15,125 nt of DNA. It comes from Candidatus Sulfopaludibacter sp. SbA3. Its GTDB lineage: Bacteria; Acidobacteriota; Terriglobia; 20CM-2-55-15. The first letter of the stretch is position 1. Every line of letters begins with the position of its first letter. A program made the translations under genes and the position numbers. The notes beneath the pieces are model-generated. The model did no database searches, was not told the origin of the DNA, and worked only from the letters and a program-made list of their open reading frames with translations. This document shows, in pieces, positions 7,534-13,461 of the stretch. The DNA lies in NCBI GenBank assembly GCA_945861845.1, contig CAMAWS010000017.1:1-15125 (forward strand), written 5' to 3'.

Positions 7534-7725
7534 ATGTTGGACGCTCCCGAAGCCCGGCGGAGCGCCTGGGAGTTCCCGACCAACCTGGATCTCATTGCTC
7601 AGTGCCTGCCTGGCTGTGAAAGGCTACTCAGAACAGGCGGCGGGACCTTAACTGGCAGCATGCGACTTCACGATTTGAAGCGCATATCAGAATGCCCGAG
7701 GTCCGTAACCGTCAGCGGCGCGGAT
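7534..7725 (+). pseudogene. Possible remnant of a CoxG-like (SRPBCC) gene
   Basis: One plus-strand frame begins MLDAPEARRSAWEFPTNLDL and continues to IAQCLPGCERL. This resembles the N-terminus of carbon monoxide dehydrogenase subunit G (CoxG) family proteins, which typically read like APRERVWALLNDPEVLARCLPGCE. A later segment (GTLTGSMRLHD, then SVTVSGAD) could match the next CoxG strands after an internal deletion. The resemblance then stops, while family members run to about 150 residues or more. There is no ribosome binding site, and the strong hairpin sits where the first residues would be encoded. I read it as a decayed fragment; the match is from memory and short, so chance similarity is possible. 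Confidence 0.35.
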
Positions 7726-7781
7726 AGTCTTCGATCAATTTTTCAAGTGCGCGGGCGAAAAGCAGGAAGGACAAACGACTC

Positions 7782-8624
7782 ATGGGACAAGCAACATTTG
7801 CGGACATGGTCATTGGATGGACGACAGCTACCGATTTCTCCTACGCCCCAACTCCGTTGACGATAACTGCGGCCCCCCTGGTCAATCCGACTGCCGTGCT
7901 TGTCAAGGCAAGCATGAAGGGTTGTTCCGTCAATACAGATGTGACCACAGCAATCGTACCGACAAAGGTGGTTACCGTGGCGGATTGGGACGTGGGTTGG
8001 ATTCAGATCCTCGGTGTCCACACGATGGACGCAAAATGGAAGAAAGGAAACAAGACGAGATCCGCGAAATGGCGTCAAAGCGCTTTGCCTTGCTACGATT
8101 CCGATCAGGCAGCCAGCATACCGTGGTACAACCACACTTTTGCGGCGCCCAGGGCGTTGAGCACCGCTGCACCCGTAAGGGTGCATATCGAAGACGCGCC
8201 GGCCATGTCCGTTTACTCGCGATTCGGAGACAACGCATTCCCCGTAAAAACCAGGGATAGGCACGGCGTAACCACTACTGTCTGGGTAAGTCCGTTTAAT
8301 AACCAGGATCCTGACGCGAGGGTTGCTGAAATTTCCAAGAAACTGTCATTTGAAATGTACCTTGCCGTCATCAAGACCAGAAACAGAGGCGTATTGTCCT
8401 GGAAAACTTCAGGGTGTATGAGAATCCTCCAGAAGATAACGTGGAGCACCACTATTGTTATCGAGCGCAATGCCACCACCAGGAAATTGGAAACAACGAC
8501 CAACGAAATCGTGCAGGGCAATACCACCGATTACGAAAGCGACGAGTCGGCTCCCGCGTTGACGGTGCTGCCCGGCAACAGCCTCCTGAATGCAAACGAT
8601 TCCATAGTCGTTACGCGTGTCTAG
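7782..8624 (+). CDS. Unrecognised 280-residue protein
   Basis: I cannot assign a function. The gene is convincing as a gene: AGGAAGGA lies 10 nt before the ATG, the frame is open for 280 codons, and no long competing frame makes sense. The protein has no signal peptide or membrane helix. It is rich in Thr, Val and short beta-prone stretches, with landmarks WDVGWIQIL (about 69-77), LPCYDSD and PWYN (about 101-116), then VHIEDAP (about 133-139). A spacing of W-x-x-G-x-I-Q, PWY and D-x-P reminds me of uncharacterised proteins near contractile-injection or polymorphic-toxin loci, but no such genes are visible here. Its DNA looks less GC-biased than its neighbours. It is convergent with the 8742-9482 gene, with an inverted repeat between them. 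Horizontal acquisition is plausible, not shown. Confidence 0.75.
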   Translation: MGQATFADMVIGWTTATDFSYAPTPLTITAAPLVNPTAVLVKASMKGCSVNTDVTTAIVPTKVVTVADWDVGWIQILGVHTMDAKWKKGNKTRSAKWRQSALPCYDSDQAASIPWYNHTFAAPRALSTAAPVRVHIEDAPAMSVYSRFGDNAFPVKTRDRHGVTTTVWVSPFNNQDPDARVAEISKKLSFEMYLAVIKTRNRGVLSWKTSGCMRILQKITWSTTIVIERNATTRKLETTTNEIVQGNTTDYESDESAPALTVLPGNSLLNANDSIVVTRV

Positions 8625-8656
8625 TGTCCTAGTCAGAAATTCGGTTTCATGCTGAC

Positions 8657-8728
8657 TGCAGGGGCGGTGTGTGACCGGCCAATATCCTGCAATTGCGCCA
8701 TCGCGGGCGGGCACAGACCGCCCCTGCA
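8657..8728. repeat. GC-rich inverted repeat between convergent genes
   Basis: TGCAGGGGCGGT (8657-8668) and ACCGCCCCTGCA (8717-8728) are perfect 12-bp complements. After one G/G mismatch four more pairs follow (TGTG with CACA), leaving a loop of about 38 nt. It sits between the stops of two convergent genes, so it could end transcription from both sides, although T-runs are lacking. The wording, GGGGCGG arms with a CACAGACCGCCCC end, also looks like a dispersed palindromic (REP/MITE-like) element. Copies elsewhere in the genome would decide. Confidence 0.7.
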
Positions 8729-8741
8729 TTGCGGTACAAAC

Positions 8742-9482
8742 CTATCTACCTCCGTACGTGACTTCAATGGAGTCATCGTCGTATGACAAGTCTCCGCTTC
8801 CCAGCCTTATTGCAGATCCGATGTCCGAACGTGCAGTAAAGGCGACAAGACCCTCCCGGGCTTGCCCCGGTTGCAGGTTGCCTCCGCGTAGAAACCGGGG
8901 GTGATCCATGGAAGTTACTCCGACCTTTTCAGTACCGTAGTGAACCTGAATATTTTCCGGTGAAATCACTAAAGGTTGGCTGCCCGTGTTGGTGATCTTT
9001 ACTCTGAACGCGAAGATGTCAACGCCCGCTGCCATCATGACACTCAGGGATGCCAGTTCAGCCGGTGATGACTGCGCAACAATCGGCGCCAGTTCGGCGG
9101 TCCCGTCCCGCCACGAAATATCGAGACGGCGCACGGAGGCCGTGGTTGGTTCCGGCTCTGGACGAAAGGGTTCAGGAGGAACAACGATCGGGGATGTGCG
9201 CGGCGGCGCCGGCTCGGGCAAGACACTCGGATCGTCACCGCGAGGGCCGGGGCCAATCGGGACCGGATCCGGATCGGGAATTACATTGGATGGGGCGGTG
9301 CCGCTGGTAGAAAAACCGGTGATGATGAAGACCAGGCCCAACACAAACGAAATAATCTTCCCGGTCTTCCCCGTCGTTCCTGATATTTCCGCGCCGAAGA
9401 TCTTGAAGCCGCCGCTCAGAAGCGATACCAACAATAAGATCGCTCCAAGAACAAACGCGCCTATAGCGAGATTCCCTGGCAT
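8742..9482 (-). CDS. Unrecognised membrane protein: two helices, Pro-rich linker, beta-rich domain
   Basis: This 246-residue protein has two N-terminal hydrophobic helices (about 5-23 and 43-59) joined by a short loop containing GGFKIFGAEI. A proline-rich stretch (about 66-113) follows, with many Pro-Glu/Pro-Asp pairs that may span a gap from the membrane. The C-terminal domain (about 115-246) reads as beta strands (VKITNTGSQPLVISPENIQV; later LQPGQAREGLVAF), resembling immunoglobulin-like or DUF4352-type folds. The function is unknown to me. The start is well supported: AGAGG precedes the ATG by 5 nt. It lies downstream of the aldehyde dehydrogenase on the same strand, after a 128-bp gap with no obvious terminator, so read-through from the BMC genes is possible. 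A two-helix hairpin would put the C-terminal domain on the same side as the N-terminus. Confidence 0.8.
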   Translation of the reverse strand: MPGNLAIGAFVLGAILLLVSLLSGGFKIFGAEISGTTGKTGKIISFVLGLVFIITGFSTSGTAPSNVIPDPDPVPIGPGPRGDDPSVLPEPAPPRTSPIVVPPEPFRPEPEPTTASVRRLDISWRDGTAELAPIVAQSSPAELASLSVMMAAGVDIFAFRVKITNTGSQPLVISPENIQVHYGTEKVGVTSMDHPRFLRGGNLQPGQAREGLVAFTARSDIGSAIRLGSGDLSYDDDSIEVTYGGR

Positions 9483-9610
9483 AACTTCCTCTCTGAGCAG
9501 GCCTGCAGGCGATCTCCTATCGCGGTATCAACCTCTTCGTCTTAAAGAGTACGGAAAATCGTATTCGAAGAATGCCGCAAGCGCTGAGAAAAAGCGAATT
9601 GATTGTTTCC

Positions 9611-11293
9611 TTAATCCGACAGGACAAACACGTCGCGGGCATCGCCAAGGTCGCGGGCAGATGGCGTGATGATCGTCTTCTTTCCGACCACGATCTTCGC
9701 GTTAGCCAGGACAGCGGCGCGCACATCGTCTTCACAAACGAACCCAACGGGCTTGTCCTGCTTTGCCTGGGCTTTTGGAGACGCCGGAGCGGGGGGCGTA
9801 GGATCGAGTTCCTTGAACGAAGCCAGGGGAGGAGCTATGGGAGCGGCGGAGCGGGCGCCGAGCCACTGTTCGACCACTTTTTCAATCGTGACTCGAGCCG
9901 GGCTCGAAGATGCCGGCGCGGCGGCGACGGGTTTCGGAGGGGCGGCAACGTCCCTTACGCCATAAGCCACCCGCTTGAGATTGATCAAGTGCAGCGGCGA
10001 AATATTATCCGACGTGATGTTTCCGCCGGCGGCGCCGCAACCCAGCGTCATCGCCGGAAAGAGGTTCGTCGTATATCCAACCGCGCCGAGCGCGGCCGGT
10101 GTGTTGACGCAGATTCGAGACGCCGGCTTGTGAAGGCCGAACTGGCGCACGATTTCATCGTCGCGGGTGTGCAGGCTGAGGGTATGGCCAAGCCCGCCAA
10201 ACTTCAGTATCTCGATGGACTTTGCGCAGCCCTCACGCCAATCGTTTACCACATAGAACCCGAGAGTCGGCGAAAGCTTCTCCATTGAAATGGGGTATGC
10301 CGGGCCAACCTTGTCCGCATGAGCAACGAGGGCGCGCGTTCCGGCCGGCACCTGGAAGCCCGCCAGTTCGGCGATCCTCACCGCAGACTTTCCGACGATC
10401 TGCGTATTGAGGGTTCTCCGCGGCGTCTGGATCGTCTTTTCGAGCAGCTCCTTCTCGGCCGGGCTGCACACGTGCGCGCCCTGCTTGCGGAGCTCATCGA
10501 GCACCGCGTCTTTGACAGCCGCATCGCAAATGATCGCCTGCTCGGAGGAGCACAAGGTTCCGTTGTCGAAGCACTTCCCGGTCAGGATGTCGCGCACGGC
10601 CTTTGGCACGTCCGCCGTCTTTTCGATGTATGAAGGCACATTGCCCGGACCCACGCCGAATGCAGGCTTGCCGGCGCTGTATGCGGCTTTCACCAGGCCG
10701 GTCCCGCCCGTGGCAAGGATCAGCGCGGTCAATGAATGCTTCATTAACTCTTCTGTGCCTTGCAGGGTCGGCACTTGCATGCAGGAAATCACGCCTTTGG
10801 GCGCCCCGGCCCGCTCGGCGGCGTCGGCTATGAGCCGGCTGGTCTCGATGATGCATCGGGCCGCAGAAGGATGAGGACTGAAAACGATGGCATTTCGGCC
10901 TTTGAGCGCGATCAGGGCTTTGTAAATGGTGGTCGATGTGGGATTCGTCGAAGGAATGATTGCCGCGACCACGCCGATGGGGCTGGCCACTTCGAAGACT
11001 TTCTTCTCTTTGTCTTCGCTGACAATTCCAACTGTCTTCATCGGCCGGATGGCGCGGTACACGTCATCGGCGCAAAACAGATTCTTCATCGTCTTGTGCT
11101 CGACAGTGCCATAGCCGGTCTCTTCGACCGCGAGGCGGGCCAACGGTTCGGCATTGGCGATGCCCGCCTTTGAAATCTCGGCGAGAACTCGCTCTACCTG
11201 GTCTTCTGTGAATTCCTCAAATTGCTTAAAGGCATGGCTCGCCGATTCAAGCAGGCGGCGGGCCTCCTGAATGGATTCCAGATCTTTATCCAT
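9611..11293 (-). CDS. BMC-associated CoA-acylating aldehyde dehydrogenase with extended C-terminus
   Basis: This 560-residue protein belongs to the EutE/PduP branch of aldehyde dehydrogenases, which oxidise an aldehyde with NAD+ and CoA to an acyl-CoA inside microcompartments. Visible landmarks are PIGVVAAIIPSTNPTST (105-121), the ATGGTG nucleotide-binding turn (194-199), FGVGPGNVP (212-220) and the catalytic cysteine C248 in DNGTLCSSEQAI. The core ends near residue 447. A low-complexity Pro/Ala/Ser linker follows, then a short amphipathic helix (ARVTIEKVVEQWL, 466-478), which looks like an encapsulation peptide. A second linker and an extra segment (516-560) with IITPSARDLG complete the protein. 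Typical relatives end 60-110 residues earlier. No Shine-Dalgarno site is present: the 11-bp tandem repeats run up to the ATG. It follows the shell-protein gene by 51 nt. The aldehyde substrate cannot be read from sequence. Confidence 0.92.
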   Translation of the reverse strand: MDKDLESIQEARRLLESASHAFKQFEEFTEDQVERVLAEISKAGIANAEPLARLAVEETGYGTVEHKTMKNLFCADDVYRAIRPMKTVGIVSEDKEKKVFEVASPIGVVAAIIPSTNPTSTTIYKALIALKGRNAIVFSPHPSAARCIIETSRLIADAAERAGAPKGVISCMQVPTLQGTEELMKHSLTALILATGGTGLVKAAYSAGKPAFGVGPGNVPSYIEKTADVPKAVRDILTGKCFDNGTLCSSEQAIICDAAVKDAVLDELRKQGAHVCSPAEKELLEKTIQTPRRTLNTQIVGKSAVRIAELAGFQVPAGTRALVAHADKVGPAYPISMEKLSPTLGFYVVNDWREGCAKSIEILKFGGLGHTLSLHTRDDEIVRQFGLHKPASRICVNTPAALGAVGYTTNLFPAMTLGCGAAGGNITSDNISPLHLINLKRVAYGVRDVAAPPKPVAAAPASSSPARVTIEKVVEQWLGARSAAPIAPPLASFKELDPTPPAPASPKAQAKQDKPVGFVCEDDVRAAVLANAKIVVGKKTIITPSARDLGDARDVFVLSD

Positions 11294-11294
11294 C

Positions 11295-11338
11295 GTTTTC
11301 GTTGCGTTTTCGTTGCGTTTTCGTTGCGTTTTCGTTGT
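11295..11338. repeat. Four 11-bp tandem repeats directly before the aldehyde dehydrogenase start
   Basis: The plus-strand unit GTTTTCGTTGC occurs four times in a row; the fourth differs only in its last base. The array fills 44 of the 51 nt between the shell-protein stop and the dehydrogenase ATG, ending 1 nt before the start codon. Read on the transcribed side it is purine-rich (AACGAAAACGC units) and occupies the position of the ribosome binding site. Unit length is not a multiple of three. Confidence 0.93.
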
Positions 11339-11344
11339 CTGTGG

Positions 11345-11656
11345 TTATCCGGGTGTGGAGTCGCCGGGCTTGTCGACGCCGCCCGACCAGTGCCGCAAAA
11401 CCTTCTCAGTTTCGGCAAACGGATACGGTATGACATGGACGGCGATCAGTTCACCGACACGGCGAGCCGCCACCGAACCGGCCTCGGTCGCGGCCTTGAC
11501 CGAGCCTACGTCGCCACGCACAAGGACCGCGACATAGCCGTTAAGCAGGTATTCCTTGCCGATCAAAACAACGTTAGCTGTCTTGACCATGGCATCAGCC
11601 GCCTCGACCGCACCGACGAGTCCACGAGTCTCGATCATTCCCAATGCTTCGCGCAC
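11345..11656 (-). CDS. BMC-H hexameric microcompartment shell protein
   Basis: This 103-residue single-domain BMC-H protein (PduA/EutM/CcmK class) forms hexameric tiles of a microcompartment shell. Hallmarks are [20 protein letters not shown] at the start, [17 protein letters not shown] in the middle and [13 protein letters not shown] near the end. The frame continues upstream to 11743, but the family start is the residue before REALG, a GTG at 11654-11656, with GGAGG 4 nt upstream (a short but workable spacing). The pore loop, usually KIGSG or KVGGG, reads YLLNG here (about 36-40). It is the first gene of the minus-strand pair with the aldehyde dehydrogenase. No clear promoter was found for it, and no BMC-T or pentameric vertex (BMC-P) gene is in the window. 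Confidence 0.93.
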   Translation of the reverse strand: MREALGMIETRGLVGAVEAADAMVKTANVVLIGKEYLLNGYVAVLVRGDVGSVKAATEAGSVAARRVGELIAVHVIPYPFAETEKVLRHWSGGVDKPGDSTPG

Positions 11657-11705
11657 ACAACCTCCGCTTCGGGCATAGTGTGGTAGAAGTCGGGCACAAA
11701 AGCAA

Positions 11706-11735
11706 TTGACTGTACTAAAAACCTTTCCATATGAT
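11706..11735 (+). promoter_or_regulatory. Sigma-70-type promoter for the RodZ-like gene
   Basis: TTGACT (11706-11711) and TATGAT (11730-11735) each match the consensus at five of six positions, with an 18-bp spacer. Transcription would start near 11742, leaving about 30 nt before the ATG at 11774. This also argues against the upstream TTG at 11738 as a start codon. Confidence 0.7.
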
Positions 11736-11773
11736 GCTTGCACCTACAGGAATCCGGGGGATTCCGCTCCAAC

Positions 11774-12556
11774 ATGGCAGATTTTGGATCGTCTCTCAAG
11801 AAGGCCCGGGAAGCCAAAGGGATATCTCTCGATAAAATCGCAGGGGAAACTCGAATCAGTACGCGATTTCTCCGGGCAATCGAAGAAGAGGAATTCCAGG
11901 TCCTGCCCGGGGGAGTTTTCAACCGCGGGTTCGTGCGGACCTACGCCGAGCGTGTAGGCCTCGATCCGGACCAGGCAGTGGCCGAATACGAACGCCTTCT
12001 CGAGTATCGAGAGCCTTCGGAGCCTCCACCGCCGGTGGAAGGCGGCGCGGCAAGCAAAATCGAACGCCATTTATACGCGGCCGCAGCGGGCGCGCTCGTG
12101 CTGCTGATTGCGATCTTCTACATCGTGACGAGCAGCAATGACACGACCGGGGAGCAACCAAGCCCGGCGGTATCCACAACAGCGCCGGCCACGCCGCCCG
12201 CGCCGCCCGCTTCAAGCGATGCCGTGCAACCCCCTTCGCCCGCAGCCGCCCCTGCCGCAGCACAAGCGCCGCTTCCGCCAGTCAAACCCCTGTCCATTGA
12301 AATGGCAGCTCACGAAAAAACCTGGATACTGCTTACAACAGATGGAAAGACCGTGACTGAGTTGCTTATGGAACCGGGAACGACCCAGCGCTTCACAGCC
12401 AACAAGTCCATCGACATAACGATCGGAAATGCCGGCGGCCTGACCTTGAAGGTGAACGACAAACCCACGCGGCAACCACTCGGGCGCAGCGGCCAGGTTC
12501 GCCAGTTCGTCATCACGCAGGAAAACGCAAACAAAATTGACGACATTATTGGATAG
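11774..12556 (+). CDS. RodZ-like membrane protein (HTH, one helix, DUF4115-type domain)
   Basis: This 260-residue protein has the RodZ architecture: an N-terminal helix-turn-helix of the HTH_25 type (about 3-75: FGSSLKKAREAKGISLDKIA, then VFNRGFVRTYAERVGLDPDQ), one transmembrane helix (about 101-119), a Pro/Ala-rich linker (about 127-170) and a C-terminal beta-rich DUF4115-type domain (about 173-248). In rods RodZ links MreB filaments to the wall-synthesis machinery; acidobacterial members of this class have not necessarily been tested. The ATG at 11774 is chosen because MADFGSSL aligns with family starts and lies just after a strong promoter; a weak GGGGGA is 12 nt upstream. It is divergent from the BMC shell gene, sharing a 117-bp control region. 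No MreB gene is visible here. Confidence 0.85.
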   Translation: MADFGSSLKKAREAKGISLDKIAGETRISTRFLRAIEEEEFQVLPGGVFNRGFVRTYAERVGLDPDQAVAEYERLLEYREPSEPPPPVEGGAASKIERHLYAAAAGALVLLIAIFYIVTSSNDTTGEQPSPAVSTTAPATPPAPPASSDAVQPPSPAAAPAAAQAPLPPVKPLSIEMAAHEKTWILLTTDGKTVTELLMEPGTTQRFTANKSIDITIGNAGGLTLKVNDKPTRQPLGRSGQVRQFVITQENANKIDDIIG

Positions 12557-12616
12557 GAACGCGGCAGGCTCGGATTTTCGATGGGGCTGACCCGTTTCTT
12601 ACGTGCTGGACGTCAC

Positions 12617-13453
12617 TCAACCCGCCGGCTTGATCAAAGGCCGCACGGCAGCCATGACGATAAGTGCGAGTCCAAACGTGCAGACGATGGTCGCGCCGGT
12701 AGGCAGATCGAGCTTCAACGAGAGGTAGACACCCATGGCCGATACGACCGTCCCCATCGTCCAGCCAATGGCGAGACGGCGGCCAATCGTTTCCGCGTAC
12801 AACATGGCGCCCACGGAAGGAACGATGAGATAGCAGAACACCAGCAGCACTCCGGCAATGGAGACCGACGAGGTCACGACAAAGCCGAACGAAGCATAAA
12901 AGAGGAAATCCCACAGCCTGATCGAAATCCCTTCCGCTTCGGCTTTCCGTGGATCCATGGAAATTGCCAGGAACTTGTGACGGAAAATATAGTGAAAGGC
13001 CCCGATCACGCCGTATAGAAGAGCCGTCTGGCCAACCTCGGGCCATGACACGGCGAGAATGTTGCCGACGAGCATGTCCTTGAGGTGCTCGCTCTCCGAA
13101 GTCGCCTTGCTCATTACCAGGATTGCCGCCGCCGAAGCAACCGCGTAGCAGATGCCGATAATCGCTTCCTGGGGGATGCGCGCCCGCCGGCTGCGGATCG
13201 TCGAAAATACCAGGGCTCCAAGGAAGGTAAAGGCAAGACTGATCCAGTAGGCGATCGGCGAATGCGCATCACCGCCGGTTATCGGCAGCAGGAGCGCGAT
13301 CGTCGCGCCAAGCGCTGCAATCTGCGCCAGCGAGAGGTCCACGAAAATCACGCCGCGCTCGACGACATGGACGCCGAGATAGGCGTGAATGCCTGTGAGG
13401 ATCAAGCTGGCGGCGAAGGGGGCCGCCAGAAAAGCAAGTATCGATGTGTCCAT
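12617..13453 (-). CDS. ABC-3 family metal (Zn/Mn) transporter permease
   Basis: This 278-residue integral membrane protein has about eight hydrophobic helices and belongs to the ABC-3 (ZnuB/MntB/TroC) permease family. Recognisable segments are GVHVVERGVIFVDLSLAQIAALG (about 28-50) near the N-terminus and FGFVVTSSVSIAGVLLVFCYLIVPS with AxxxGRRLAIG, the cytoplasmic ATPase-contact region, in the second half. It would pass Zn2+ or Mn2+ from the binding protein into the cytoplasm. It starts 8 nt after the binding-protein stop, with a GGGAG ribosome binding site overlapping that stop. The ATPase partner is not between or after these genes within the window. Metal specificity cannot be told from the permease alone. 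Its end is convergent with the RodZ-like gene, with a 60-bp gap and no strong terminator. Confidence 0.93.
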   Translation of the reverse strand: MDTSILAFLAAPFAASLILTGIHAYLGVHVVERGVIFVDLSLAQIAALGATIALLLPITGGDAHSPIAYWISLAFTFLGALVFSTIRSRRARIPQEAIIGICYAVASAAAILVMSKATSESEHLKDMLVGNILAVSWPEVGQTALLYGVIGAFHYIFRHKFLAISMDPRKAEAEGISIRLWDFLFYASFGFVVTSSVSIAGVLLVFCYLIVPSVGAMLYAETIGRRLAIGWTMGTVVSAMGVYLSLKLDLPTGATIVCTFGLALIVMAAVRPLIKPAG

Positions 13454-13461
13454 GCTCTCCC

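Larger units (their letters stand above)
7418..7781. other. 364-bp intergenic region between divergent genes
   Basis: This gap separates the divergently read lptC/A-like gene and the unrecognised gene at 7782. It contains a small hairpin (GCCGC-GTT-GCGGC, 7478-7490), a strong 13-bp hairpin (7497-7526), a possible coxG-like remnant (7534-7725) and the AGGAAGGA ribosome binding site of the next gene (7764-7771). I could not identify a convincing promoter for either flanking gene, although both must start here if they are transcribed separately. Confidence 0.7.

Noticed and set aside
6728..7651. 307-codon plus-strand open frame opposite the LptC/LptA-like gene
   Set aside because: It overlaps a clear coding gene on the minus strand, has no domain and no ribosome binding site.
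8622..8650. TAGTGTCCTAGTCAGAAATTC-like stretch as an insertion-sequence end
   Set aside because: It vaguely recalls IS630-type termini, but I found no matching opposite end, target duplication or transposase in the window.
9483..9610. Intrinsic terminator after the aldehyde dehydrogenase
   Set aside because: Only 4-bp stems such as CGCT/AGCG without a proper T-run were found; not enough to call.
11295..11338. Tandem 11-bp array considered as a CRISPR or iteron origin
   Set aside because: The units are contiguous with no spacers, and no cas, rep or DnaA-box context is present.
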